A stretch of DNA of 64,000 nt from an uncultured Fulvivirga sp. (GTDB lineage: Bacteria > Bacteroidota > Bacteroidia > Cytophagales > Cyclobacteriaceae): assembly GCA_947500555.1 (NCBI GenBank), contig CANMSE010000004.1:496001-560000 (forward strand), given 5' to 3'. Below the pieces are notes generated by a model. That model was not told the origin of the DNA. It worked only from the letters and a program-made list of their open reading frames with translations, and did no database searches. Below, piece by piece: positions 34,791 through 43,974 of this stretch. Position numbers and translations under genes: made by a program. Each line of letters starts with the position of its first letter. The stretch's first letter is position 1.

Positions 34791-37401
34791 TTCAACCAAT
34801 AAACCGCCCAAATGGATGGATCGATTGCTGGCACTCTACTGCAGTGCCAGGCGTTTTGAAGAAGTACAAGGGGATTTGCACGAGCTCTATCGCTATGATT
34901 TTAAAGACAGAGGATGGGGTTATGCCAACAGAGCTTACCTATGGAACGTGCTCAAGTGCCTGAAACCTTATGCTTACAAACACCCACAATCAAATGGAAA
35001 TCATCACAACAATTCAAAAGACATGATCTTAAAACATTTGCAACTAGCTTTTAGAAGATTAACCAGACAGTTTAGTTACTCCATGATCAATATTATGGGA
35101 CTAACCATGGGCATAGTTTGCTTCACGTTTATCTACCTCTATGTAGATCATGAAATGAGCTTCGATCAGTTTCATGCCAAGAAAGAAAATTTGTACACTA
35201 CGCCTTTCACGTGGCATTTTGGCAGTACCAGTCTGCCTACAGCCAGAGCTACTTCTAATGTTGGACCCATGCTCCAGGCCAACTATCCAGAAGTGCTTGA
35301 TTTTGTAAGGCTCAGGCCAACGTCTAAAGTGGTGAAGCACGAAGATATGGTAGCCAAGGAAGATGCCTTTATTTATACGGACAGTACCTTCTTTGATCTA
35401 CTCTCCTTTGAGCTTCTTGAGGGGAATCCTACCACTGCTTTGGTCGAGCCCAAATCAGTAGTCATTACTGAAAATATGGCCTTGAAATATTTTGGAGAGC
35501 AATGGCAGCAAAGCAGCTTGCTGGGTAAAATGCTGGATTTAGATGCAAAGGATAACTATCAGATTACTGGAGTCGCTAAAAACCCTCCAAATAATTCTCA
35601 TATTAAGTTTGATTTTTTGGCTAGCTTCTCCTCGTTGCCTGAATCTCAAACTATGGGAGACTTTAACAAAAGTGCTTATTTAACATATGTAGAATTGGTT
35701 CCTAATACCAATATTGATCAGCTGAAAAATCTGATTAATGAAGATTTAAAGAAACAATTTGATGGAGAATTACCGGTAGAAGTTGGGTTGAAAGCATTAG
35801 ACGATATCTACCTTAATTATAGCATGTCTACCGGAGTTGGGCCCATGAGCAATATAAAAACAGTATATATTTTTGCTGGTATTGGTTTGCTTATTATTGT
35901 CATAGCCTGTATCAATTATATGAATTTGGCTACCGCCAGATCGGTAGAACGTGCACGGGAAGTGGGAGTAAGAAAGGTAATGGGTGCGGCAAGACGTCAA
36001 TTAATTGGTCAGTTTTTAGGGGAGTCTATGTTCATAACGTTTGTGTCCGTTATATTGGCTATTGGTTTGATGCATGTATTCTTACCATTATTTAATAGTC
36101 TGGCAGATAAGCAATTAGTGTTAAATTTATTTACCAATATCCAACTGCCTTTATTTTTATTTACTATTTGGCTAAGTATTTCTTTATTGGCAGGTGTGTA
36201 CCCGGCATTTGCCTTATCCGGCTTTTCAATCATAGGTGTATTACGTGGTAGGTTTAAAAATTCAGCGTCTGGAAGTATGCTTAGAAAGGTGTTAGTCGTT
36301 TTTCAATTCTCCATTGCGGTGGTGTTAATCGTAGCGACTATAGTCATCTATAAACAGCTCTCTTTTGTCAATGATAAAGACCTAGGTTATGATAAAGATT
36401 TGATCATTTCATTGCCGTTGGATTCACAATCACGACCGCAGATTAATGTGCTGAAACAGCAATATGAATCATTGGCAGATATCGCCTCTACCAGCGTAAC
36501 GGGGCAGTTGCCCTCGTGCATCTCATTTGAGTCTACTATGTCCATCAAGGATGGTGAAGAGAACAGACAGTTGATGCGCTTGAGTTATATCGATAATGAC
36601 TATTTGGAAACCCTCGGATTGGAAGTTATAGCGGGTGGTGAGATGAGTCCATCTAATACTGAGGAGTATGAGTTTATCTTAAATGAATCGGCAGCCAGCT
36701 TTTTTGGATGGACTCCAGAAGGTGCCATTGGTGAAAGAATGAAGATTTGGAACTCTGAATGGGGAACTATTGTGGGGGTGGTCAAAGACTTCCATTTCTC
36801 ATCCTTGCATGAAAAAATTCAACCTTTGGTGTTATACAACTCTGAAAATCCTAAGGAATTTGGCCTCAATAACTTAATGCTGCGGGTAGTTTCTGATGAC
36901 TTTGAACAGACGTTGTTAGAGGTTGAAAATATCTGGACGGGCATTATGACTCATAAACCATTCGAGTATCAGTTCTTGGCAGACAAACTGGATAGTTCTT
37001 ATCAAAAAGAGCAGCATTTAAGCGAATTGATTGGTATTTTCTCTTTGCTAGCAATATTCATTGGATGTCTTGGATTGTTTGGTTTAGTATCTTATACCAC
37101 TCACCAGCGTTCAAAGGAAATTGGGATTAGAAAAGTAATGGGCGCTTCTGTAAGTAATATTATTATGATTCTCTCTAAAGGCTTTTCGCGACAAATTTTC
37201 GTTTCGTTAATTATCGGTACTAGCATGGCCTACTTCATAATGGGGGAGTGGCTCAAGAGTTTTGAATATAAAACTGTGATTGGTGTTGATGTGATATTAC
37301 TAGCGACCTTTGGAACAATTGGCATTTCGTTATTTACAATGAGTTTTAAGTCAGTACAAGCAGCTTTATTGAATCCAGCAGATATCTTAAGGAGTGAATA
37401 G
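34783..37401 (+). CDS. FtsX/MacB-like ABC permease with PadR-linked N-terminal domain, module 2
   Basis: 872 residues, the same length and layout as module 1. Prefix domain KPPKWMDRLLALYCSARRFE, EVQGDLHELYRY; first membrane helix near 90; periplasmic MacB domain; FtsX blocks with AREVGVRKVMGAA and SKEIGIRKVMGAS; closing NPADILRSE. The two FtsX blocks make it a fused permease dimer. It has no adjacent ATPase and must borrow one. The base composition is visibly more GC-rich than module 1, so the tandem pair need not be a recent duplication. Confidence 0.88.
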   Translation: MDNSTNKPPKWMDRLLALYCSARRFEEVQGDLHELYRYDFKDRGWGYANRAYLWNVLKCLKPYAYKHPQSNGNHHNNSKDMILKHLQLAFRRLTRQFSYSMINIMGLTMGIVCFTFIYLYVDHEMSFDQFHAKKENLYTTPFTWHFGSTSLPTARATSNVGPMLQANYPEVLDFVRLRPTSKVVKHEDMVAKEDAFIYTDSTFFDLLSFELLEGNPTTALVEPKSVVITENMALKYFGEQWQQSSLLGKMLDLDAKDNYQITGVAKNPPNNSHIKFDFLASFSSLPESQTMGDFNKSAYLTYVELVPNTNIDQLKNLINEDLKKQFDGELPVEVGLKALDDIYLNYSMSTGVGPMSNIKTVYIFAGIGLLIIVIACINYMNLATARSVERAREVGVRKVMGAARRQLIGQFLGESMFITFVSVILAIGLMHVFLPLFNSLADKQLVLNLFTNIQLPLFLFTIWLSISLLAGVYPAFALSGFSIIGVLRGRFKNSASGSMLRKVLVVFQFSIAVVLIVATIVIYKQLSFVNDKDLGYDKDLIISLPLDSQSRPQINVLKQQYESLADIASTSVTGQLPSCISFESTMSIKDGEENRQLMRLSYIDNDYLETLGLEVIAGGEMSPSNTEEYEFILNESAASFFGWTPEGAIGERMKIWNSEWGTIVGVVKDFHFSSLHEKIQPLVLYNSENPKEFGLNNLMLRVVSDDFEQTLLEVENIWTGIMTHKPFEYQFLADKLDSSYQKEQHLSELIGIFSLLAIFIGCLGLFGLVSYTTHQRSKEIGIRKVMGASVSNIIMILSKGFSRQIFVSLIIGTSMAYFIMGEWLKSFEYKTVIGVDVILLATFGTIGISLFTMSFKSVQAALLNPADILRSE

Positions 37402-37478
37402 GAATGAATTGGCATAAATTAGAGTCAGACAAACAGTTTAAACTTTCTGGAGTTATTATTGTATGACGATTTTATTCA

Positions 37479-38183
37479 ATGTCACGGCAAATAACTACAA
37501 TCACTTTTTTTAAGTTCACTTCACTTGCTTCCAAAGTTTGGGCATTTACCATGATGCAATTTGCTCATAGATATATATCCAAAGCACAAGGACAAACTTT
37601 TTACAAGTTAATGGGGAGTGGGAGAGGTATAGGTTTTAGCCTACTGCCCGATTGGTCAGTATATGCTTTGTTACAAAATTGGGAATCAGAGAAAAAAGCA
37701 CATGACTTCTTTAAGTCTGAGAGTATTTTTCTGGAATACATGAGTAAGGCTTCTGAACGATATACTATTTATTGTAATAATATCGCAGCTCATGGTACCT
37801 GGGACGGTACCAATCCCTTTGAGGTAAGTGAGGTTGCGAACCAGGGAAATAAGGCTAGATTAATTCTGACAAGAGCTACTATTAAGGTGTCAAAAGCAAT
37901 AAGATTTTGGAAGTACGTTCCAATCAGCTACTTGCCGCTTAAAAGCAATAAAGATTTAGTATATGCTAAAGGGGTTGGTGAGTGGCCGGTAGTGCAAATG
38001 GCTACCTTAAGTCTTTGGAAATCTGAGGCTGCGATGCGAAAATTTGCATATGCGAGTAAAGAGCATCAAGAAGCCATTAGAAAAACGAGAGAATTGAACT
38101 GGTATAAAGAAGAGTTGTTTGCACGGTTTATACCTTACAAATCTGTTGGCACTTGGCAAGGAAAGGATATGCTTGATGTTTAA
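37479..38183 (+). CDS. crtA: CrtA-like (spheroidene monooxygenase family) carotenoid hydroxylase
   Basis: 234 residues with the CrtA family pattern: ITFFKFTSLASKVWAF start, FYKLMGSGRGIGFSLLPDW, LILTRATIKVSKAIRFWKYVP, GVGEWPVVQMATLSLWKSE. CrtA proteins oxygenate carotenoids at C-2 of the psi end. Its stop codon overlaps the crtY stop, so it converges on the carotenoid operon. In a CruF/CrtD pathway a C-2' hydroxylation would turn saproxanthin into myxol; that role is inferred, not shown. Because it lies on the other strand, it must have its own control. Confidence 0.75.
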   Translation: MSRQITTITFFKFTSLASKVWAFTMMQFAHRYISKAQGQTFYKLMGSGRGIGFSLLPDWSVYALLQNWESEKKAHDFFKSESIFLEYMSKASERYTIYCNNIAAHGTWDGTNPFEVSEVANQGNKARLILTRATIKVSKAIRFWKYVPISYLPLKSNKDLVYAKGVGEWPVVQMATLSLWKSEAAMRKFAYASKEHQEAIRKTRELNWYKEELFARFIPYKSVGTWQGKDMLDV

Positions 38184-39340
38184 TTTTTTTTACTTCCAAA
38201 CAGCACTTGAAGCATAGCTTTTGTAAAAGGCCATTTTTGAAAACTACTAATTATTTTCAGCTCTTGTATAAGGTTGGTCTCCTCATCTAAAAAAGAAAAA
38301 ATGCTGCTGATACTATTTTTTCCATACATGTCTGAAAAAATTGACTCGCCTAAGTAGTTATGATTATGCAATACTTTCAAGAAGATACTGTCATAAAGTA
38401 TAAATCTCTTTTTTAATAAACCTGCAGATGGGTGCTTTCCATTTTTGATATTATCGATAAGTAATTTGCAGGATTTTTGAGTGTTGCGAAAAGAGTAACC
38501 TGAAGATGGTTTGACCCAACCACCGGCAGTACCAATTTTAGTTATTTGGTCTGTATTATGCTTATGGAAAGGATAATCGCTCATGGGAATAACTCCTTTT
38601 TCCACTTGCATGATCTTATAATCCTCAATTTTTAACACCTGTTCTACATAGTTCTTCAGCATTTTTTCATAATCCTCATCATTAGCTAAATGAGCAGAGA
38701 AAAAGGTGTATTCTACCAATGCTTTTTTCTCACTCTGAGGAAGGACATACATGAAACTGGTGGAGGAAGGCCATTTTACACTAAAATCCATCATCGTAAA
38801 AGATGATGTGTCAAAGTGGTGGTTCTTGGCTTCAATCTCCCAGCCTTTAAAATGTTGTAGTAACCGTATATTTCCATCCCCAGTATTTTCAAACGCAGGG
38901 TTTATACGACTATCAAAAATGTGCTTAGCCGTGTAAGTAGAATGATCAGTTATAATACTAACTTGTTCTTGGCACTTTATGCTTTCTACTCCTTCCGTTT
39001 TCCAGCTGATATTTGTTGATTCAGCTAGTTTCTTCTTCGCAAAATTATAGAAATCTAAAGCTTGTATTCTCTTGTATGAATAGTCACTCAATGGAATTTC
39101 TTTTCTTTCAAAGGAGTTGATGAAAAGAGCTTTTTCCCATGAATTAGAAACTATTTCATCCCATTTCCCACATCCTTTTTCCCAAAAGCACCAAGTTTTA
39201 TCATTAGTATTCTTTTCATCTTTATCTAAAAGTAAGATTGATTTGTCATCGAAAAATTCATCTTCACTCAAGGCTAAAGCCAATTGCAAACCTGCGGCTC
39301 CGGCACCAATAATGGCATAATCATAATGAGTAGAAAACAT
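38180..39340 (-). CDS. crtY: Lycopene beta-cyclase, CrtY type
   Basis: 386 residues, FAD/NAD(P)-type cyclase. The N-terminal Rossmann motif AIIGAGAAGLQLALAL (about 9-24) is followed by DKTWCFWEK, KRIQALDFYNFAK, the cyclase hallmark YVLPQSEKKALVEYTFFS, and GTAGGWVKPSSGYSF. It closes lycopene or a psi end into a beta ring. Last gene of the carotenoid operon; its start overlaps cruF by 20 bp and its stop overlaps the convergent crtA stop. Confidence 0.92.
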   Translation of the reverse strand: MFSTHYDYAIIGAGAAGLQLALALSEDEFFDDKSILLLDKDEKNTNDKTWCFWEKGCGKWDEIVSNSWEKALFINSFERKEIPLSDYSYKRIQALDFYNFAKKKLAESTNISWKTEGVESIKCQEQVSIITDHSTYTAKHIFDSRINPAFENTGDGNIRLLQHFKGWEIEAKNHHFDTSSFTMMDFSVKWPSSTSFMYVLPQSEKKALVEYTFFSAHLANDEDYEKMLKNYVEQVLKIEDYKIMQVEKGVIPMSDYPFHKHNTDQITKIGTAGGWVKPSSGYSFRNTQKSCKLLIDNIKNGKHPSAGLLKKRFILYDSIFLKVLHNHNYLGESIFSDMYGKNSISSIFSFLDEETNLIQELKIISSFQKWPFTKAMLQVLFGSKKN

Positions 39341-39968
39341 GGAAATAAATAAAGAAGACTAGTTGTGCGACATAAAGATGTAAAGAAAATGTAAAAGCGC
39401 CACTGATCTTGCTAAGATGAAATATGAATTGTAATAAAGAGGCTATTAAAAACCAGGCGATATAGTTTTGTAATGGGGCGTAACCAAGATCGAAATACCA
39501 GAAATCAAATATAGGGGCTGAGGTCTCCATGAAGTAATCAAGAAATACCATAAGAAGGGATGAAAAAACTATCTTAAGCCAAATTTTTTTAAAAAAGGCA
39601 GAGCTGATAGCAGCAGTGACAAAGGTGAGTATGGCCCAGTTAATGCCGATAAAGTATGGCACTCCACCTAATTTAGGACCAAGATTATCTCCATAAATAT
39701 AGACCCCAAATAAGAAATCGTAATTAACACCTACCCACTCAGCGAAAAATCCAAGTATGATAAAAAGTAGGAATATTGAAATAGCCCGTTTGTTTCTAAT
39801 CGGAAAATATATCACCGTCAAAAGCATTAGGATACTTAAATTCAGTGGTGTTAATGAAATAAACCACTCCTGAAAACCCAGTGTGATACCGATGATCGCT
39901 GAAATATGAAACAACCAGATGATAAATGGAGCAATGGCTTTGTGTTCCAACTTACATAATGCTTTCAT
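39321..39968 (-). CDS. cruF: Carotenoid 1',2'-hydratase-type membrane protein (CruF / DUF422)
   Basis: 215 residues from the ATG at 39968 (MKALCKLEHK), which overlaps the crtD stop as TAATG. A TTG at 40055 would read far into crtD. It is a seven-or-so-helix membrane protein with the family's GFFAEWVGVNYDFLFGVYIYG and GGVPYFIGINWAIL segments and the acidic DYFMETSAPIFDFWYF. CruF adds water to the psi end to give a 1'-hydroxyl, the substrate for CrtD. It lies between crtD and crtY in the operon, exactly where the pathway needs it. Confidence 0.85.
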   Translation of the reverse strand: MKALCKLEHKAIAPFIIWLFHISAIIGITLGFQEWFISLTPLNLSILMLLTVIYFPIRNKRAISIFLLFIILGFFAEWVGVNYDFLFGVYIYGDNLGPKLGGVPYFIGINWAILTFVTAAISSAFFKKIWLKIVFSSLLMVFLDYFMETSAPIFDFWYFDLGYAPLQNYIAWFLIASLLQFIFHLSKISGAFTFSLHLYVAQLVFFIYFHVFYSL

Positions 39969-41434
39969 TAATCTATTGTAATTAGATCGGAAGTAATTTT
40001 CGCAGATAAGAGACACAAGGGGATTCCGCCTCCGGGATGAACAGACCCACCACAAAAGAAGAGATTGTCAAATTCAGAAGAGAAATTAGCATGTCTTAAG
40101 AATGCAGAAAATTTCGAGTTGCTAGAGGTTCCATATAGCGAACCTCGATGAGATCCGGTTTTGGTTTCTATTGCAATAGGGTCTAGAATATCTTCAGAGA
40201 CAATGTGATCTTCAATCGAAACACCAAGTACCTTATTAACTTTGTCGATAACCGAATTTCTGGCTTTATCAATCAGTTCTGGCCAGTCTTGCCCAAAATT
40301 GCCCGGTGCATTGACCATGACGAACCAATTTTCGCAACCTTTTGGAGCATCATTTTTATCTTCTTTGCTAGTAATATTTATGTAAACAGTAAGGTCATCA
40401 GCAAGTCTTTTAGAATCAAAAATGGCTTCAAACTCTTTTTGATAATCACTCGAAAAAAGGATGTTATGTAAGTCCAATTTCGGAAATTGTTTATCAATAC
40501 CCCAGTAGAATATAATAGCCGAACTTGACCGCTCTTGTTCGAGTATTTTTTGTGGTTTTTTTTTGGTGTTAAGAAGGTGCTGGTAGGTTCCAAATACGTC
40601 CATATTTGAAACAATAGTGTCCGCAGCGTACGTATTATTTTCAGTTCTAATGGCTATGGCCTTCTTATTTTTAGTGACAATTTCTTTTACTCCCTCATTA
40701 AGATGAAAAACAACTCCTACATCCTCCGCCAGACGATAAAGGCTTTGTGAGATTTCATGCATCCCTTTTTTTGGATAATATGTTCCGTAATGCATTTCCA
40801 AATGTGGGATCATAGACATTATACCTGGAGTTTTGAAAGGGGAAGAGCCGTTATAGGTAGCGTATCTATTGAACAACTGCCTTAAACAAGGGTCATCGAA
40901 ATAAAGTTTATTGATGTCATCCAAAGATTCATTGAGGTGAAGTTTGTAAGCCTGTATTAGGGATTTTAGTGTAGAGAACGAAAGATAAGTGCTCCATTTA
41001 TGTAGTGACTTGTTTAAGAATATATCAGCTGTCAAGTCATACTTCTCTTTGTTTCGTTGCAGGTAATCGGTTAAATTTTCTTGGGAAGTATTAAAGGTTT
41101 CTGAAGCTGCCTTGATAAACTCCTCTTCTAGAGCCGGGACAGAAAATCGTTTTCCATCTTCCCAGAAGTAATTACAAACCACATCTTTTTTGTGATAATC
41201 AAAATAGTCTTTTGGGTTTTTGTCATGCAACTCAAAAAGCTCATCGACCAGATGAGGCATAGTAAAAAGTGAAGGGCCCATGTCAAATCTAAACCCGTTA
41301 GAATGGAAAGCATTTAGCTTACCTCCGGCATAGTCATTTGATTCAAAGATATCTACGTGAAATCCTTTTTTTTTCAGCCGTAAAGCACAAGCAATACCGG
41401 CAATTCCTGCTCCTATAATAATGGCTTTTTTCAT
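39968..41434 (-). CDS. crtD: CrtD-type 1-hydroxycarotenoid 3,4-desaturase
   Basis: 488 residues, CrtI-superfamily flavoenzyme. FAD motif AIIIGAGIAGIACALRLKK at the start, FRFDMGPSLFTMPHL near 50, a second nucleotide site and the C-terminal FFCGGSVHPGGGIPLCLLSAK. The cluster holds two CrtI-type enzymes. This one adjoins cruF, whereas the other adjoins crtB, so this one is assigned as CrtD, making the 3',4' double bond after hydration. The assignment between the two is by context and resemblance, not proof. Confidence 0.8.
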   Translation of the reverse strand: MKKAIIIGAGIAGIACALRLKKKGFHVDIFESNDYAGGKLNAFHSNGFRFDMGPSLFTMPHLVDELFELHDKNPKDYFDYHKKDVVCNYFWEDGKRFSVPALEEEFIKAASETFNTSQENLTDYLQRNKEKYDLTADIFLNKSLHKWSTYLSFSTLKSLIQAYKLHLNESLDDINKLYFDDPCLRQLFNRYATYNGSSPFKTPGIMSMIPHLEMHYGTYYPKKGMHEISQSLYRLAEDVGVVFHLNEGVKEIVTKNKKAIAIRTENNTYAADTIVSNMDVFGTYQHLLNTKKKPQKILEQERSSSAIIFYWGIDKQFPKLDLHNILFSSDYQKEFEAIFDSKRLADDLTVYINITSKEDKNDAPKGCENWFVMVNAPGNFGQDWPELIDKARNSVIDKVNKVLGVSIEDHIVSEDILDPIAIETKTGSHRGSLYGTSSNSKFSAFLRHANFSSEFDNLFFCGGSVHPGGGIPLCLLSAKITSDLITID

Positions 41435-41496
41435 AGCAATACTCGCTATGTCTAACCTTGAAAAATGGGATTTGTTCTAAGCTTTTAAGAGAAAAT

Positions 41497-41982
41497 TTAA
41501 TGAGTATCTGCTACCTCAGATGGGTTGACTTCACGATGCTCAAATTTCTTTGGTGCATATAAAAAACCAAATGCTTCAGCATCCTCTTTGGTTCTTTTTA
41601 CATGGTGAATATAATGTGCTTTGATCATGCGATTTAGATAATGGCTCCTGTTCTTTGGCCGCCATTTTATACGCTGATGAACAATAACATCATGGAAGAC
41701 AAAGTAAAAAATACCATAAGCTAAAATACCGAAACCCACAGCCGTAAGATATGGGTTAACTCCAAATGAAAAATATAAAAGTAGAATGCTGGGAATACTA
41801 AAAACCAACGCAAATAAATCATTACGTTCTAACGCATGATCATGAGCCTTATGGTGAGACCTGTGCCATGTCCATAAAAACCCATGCATGATATATTTAT
41901 GTGTAAACCATGCTACACCTTCCATAAATAGAAAAGTGCCTATTGTTATAACTGCGCATAGAAGTATGGTCATCCAATCCAT
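41497..41982 (-). CDS. crtZ: Beta-carotene 3-hydroxylase CrtZ
   Basis: 161 residues, membrane di-iron hydroxylase. All four histidine boxes are present: HKYIMH (28-33), HRSHH (40-44), HDVIVH and HYIHH. Hydrophobic segments lie at 5-25 and 55-95. It hydroxylates C-3 of a beta ring. The gene abuts the SRPBCC gene with no spacer and precedes crtD by 62 bp. Confidence 0.93.
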   Translation of the reverse strand: MDWMTILLCAVITIGTFLFMEGVAWFTHKYIMHGFLWTWHRSHHKAHDHALERNDLFALVFSIPSILLLYFSFGVNPYLTAVGFGILAYGIFYFVFHDVIVHQRIKWRPKNRSHYLNRMIKAHYIHHVKRTKEDAEAFGFLYAPKKFEHREVNPSEVADTH

Positions 41983-42444
41983 CTATTTTTTAAATCTTTC
42001 TTCCAACACTTTGTAACGATAGTCAAAGATACCTTTAACCTTTTTGCCTACAAAAAGCCAGTTGGCAATTCTTCCTAATATGCCTAATGGAATAGCATAA
42101 TTTACCTCATCTTCCATTTCAACTCCGCCATCTACCTCCTTGAATCTATGTTGATGGTGCCAGAGGGCATAGGGTCCAAACCGCTGCTCGTCTACAAAAT
42201 AAGTCGGTTCCATCACATGAGTTATTTCTGTAGTCCATGAAACAGGTATTACAGGAACAGGTTGCAATTTGTAAGTTATAATCTGGCCGGGATACATTTT
42301 TTTACTTCCAGATATGTAACGAATATCAAACTTCATGTGAGAAGGAGTGATATCTTTTAAATTCTCAGGCGAAGAGAAAAAATCCCAGGCTTCTTCCATT
42401 GAAATTGGAAGGAATTGTTTTGTTTTTAGGTTGTATACTTTCAT
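41983..42444 (-). CDS. SRPBCC-family (START-like) protein
   Basis: 153 residues with the polyketide-cyclase-like / START fold pattern: FLPISMEEAWDFFSSPENLKD at the N-terminus, PVSWTTEITHVMEPTYFVDEQ and HQHRFKEVDGGVEMEDEVNY strands, and a long C-terminal helix. Such proteins bind hydrophobic ligands. Relatives travel with photolyase and SDR/DUF2867 genes in light-regulated LitR/CarH loci. Precise role unknown; a carotenoid or lipid ligand is plausible. Confidence 0.8.
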   Translation of the reverse strand: MKVYNLKTKQFLPISMEEAWDFFSSPENLKDITPSHMKFDIRYISGSKKMYPGQIITYKLQPVPVIPVSWTTEITHVMEPTYFVDEQRFGPYALWHHQHRFKEVDGGVEMEDEVNYAIPLGILGRIANWLFVGKKVKGIFDYRYKVLEERFKK

Positions 42445-42525
42445 CAGTTAATGAACAATTCTGGAGCTCTAAAGTTTGTATTTTTATAACATCATGCCCA
42501 TCGTGATATTGGTATGATAATTACC

Positions 42526-43974
42526 TTACTCATAGCGAATAATATTCCTTGCCATTAAAGGAAAAATCAGAAAATGAAACGGCAGCACAAGGTACCAGTA
42601 GAGTCTTCCCCATATTCCAAGAGGTCTGAAAGTAGCTTTTTGAAAAAGTATATGTTTACCATCTTTTTCTCGGATTTTGAATTCAAGCCACGCTTCACCA
42701 GGTAACCTCATCTCTGCATAGAGCAGCAGACGCTTTTCTTTTTCGTTAGCCAACAATACACGCCAGAAATCTAATGAATCACCTGCCTTAAGGTCATTAG
42801 GGCTTCTGCGACCTCTACGTAAGCCAACACCACCTACAAGTAGGTCCAGATAACCTCTTAGTTTCCATAACCAATTACCAAAGTACCAACCGCGCTCGCC
42901 TCCAATCTCCCAAATATTTTGCTTTACCTTTTCAGGATCTTTTGTGAAAGGCACTTCCTGAATGTCATGAAAACAGCCGTGAGAGGGAACGTCAATAAAA
43001 TCCAGAAAATTTTTATCCATTCTGTCATTTTGAAGCGCATCCGTCCAACTGGAGATTACGTTTTTTTGATTGATTTTGCTGAAAGTAAGTTCAAGAGCTT
43101 TCCGATAGCTAAGCAGTTTAATGTCGACTATGTCTTCAATTCCTTTATTTTCAACTACTACATCATTCTTCATGCTGTCAACCAAATTTCGTCCTAAAGT
43201 ATATGAGGTCGAAGTCACGAAATACAACCATAAAGAAGATAGTTTGGGCGACAATACAGGAACAGTGAGTATATAGCGTTTCAGTTTTCTTTCTTCTGCA
43301 TATTGCAAAAGCATTTGTTTATAGTTAAGTACATCAGGTCCCCCAATATCAAACACTTTGTCGAAAGATTTTTCATTAAGAAGAACACCATTGAGATATT
43401 CAATAACATTTCTTACACCCAGAGGCTGGCATTTACTATTCAACCATTTGGGAGCAATCATGACAGGCAGCTTCTCAACTAAATCCCTGATGATCTCAAA
43501 AGAGGCACTTCCCGATCCGATAATAATAGCCGCTCTTAACACCGTAATCGGAATGCCCGATTGCTTTAGTACGTCCTCTACATTCTTTCGTGAAGCCAGA
43601 TGCTCTGACAAGTCATCGTCATTGGCTATTCCACTTAAATAAATAATTTGTTTGGCGGAGGTATGTTTTAGTAACTGAGCAAAATTCTTTGCTGTTTCTT
43701 CCTCAGTATCGGAGAATTTAGAATAGGAGTTGGAAAGTGAATGTACCATGTAATAGGCAGCATCAACATCCAAAGTAATACCTTCTAAGCTTTCAGGAAC
43801 GCTAAGATCGCCTTCTATAACGGAAATATTGTTAAGAAATTTATCATCAAAGTCATCCCAATCGAACCTACGTTGATCACGTACCAGACAGATCACATGA
43901 TGCCCTTCATTAACAAGAATTGGCAGCAATCTGCGACCAATATAACCTGTAGACCCTGTCAGTAGAATTCTCAT
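42526..43974 (-). CDS. NAD(P)-binding SDR-like protein with C-terminal DUF2867
   Basis: 482 residues. N-terminal atypical SDR Rossmann domain (LLTGSTGYIGRRLLPILV, LDVDAAYYMVHSL, IIYLSGIA, VLRAAIIIGSGSASFEIIRD). From about 320 a DUF2867 domain follows (ENVNE-free core IGGERGWYFGNWLWKLRGYLD, SLDFWRVL, GEAWLEFKI) with a membrane-associated C-terminus. It overlaps phr by 4 bp. DUF2867 SDR proteins recur in bacterial light-response clusters; the reaction is not known. Confidence 0.82.
   Translation of the reverse strand: MRILLTGSTGYIGRRLLPILVNEGHHVICLVRDQRRFDWDDFDDKFLNNISVIEGDLSVPESLEGITLDVDAAYYMVHSLSNSYSKFSDTEEETAKNFAQLLKHTSAKQIIYLSGIANDDDLSEHLASRKNVEDVLKQSGIPITVLRAAIIIGSGSASFEIIRDLVEKLPVMIAPKWLNSKCQPLGVRNVIEYLNGVLLNEKSFDKVFDIGGPDVLNYKQMLLQYAEERKLKRYILTVPVLSPKLSSLWLYFVTSTSYTLGRNLVDSMKNDVVVENKGIEDIVDIKLLSYRKALELTFSKINQKNVISSWTDALQNDRMDKNFLDFIDVPSHGCFHDIQEVPFTKDPEKVKQNIWEIGGERGWYFGNWLWKLRGYLDLLVGGVGLRRGRRSPNDLKAGDSLDFWRVLLANEKEKRLLLYAEMRLPGEAWLEFKIREKDGKHILFQKATFRPLGIWGRLYWYLVLPFHFLIFPLMARNIIRYE

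Noticed and set aside
31739..37401. Recent tandem duplication of the two PadR-permease modules
   Set aside because: Proteins are only moderately similar and differ in base composition; only the short upstream element is near-identical.
37435..37444. AGTTTAAACT palindrome upstream of crtA, resembling the CarH heptad
   Set aside because: It is a single 10-bp palindrome with an extra central base compared with GTTWAAC, without partners one turn away; too weak to call an operator.
39969..40055. TTG-initiated extension of cruF into crtD
   Set aside because: The extra residues are out-of-frame crtD sequence; the ATG at 39968 gives a TAATG junction typical of this operon.
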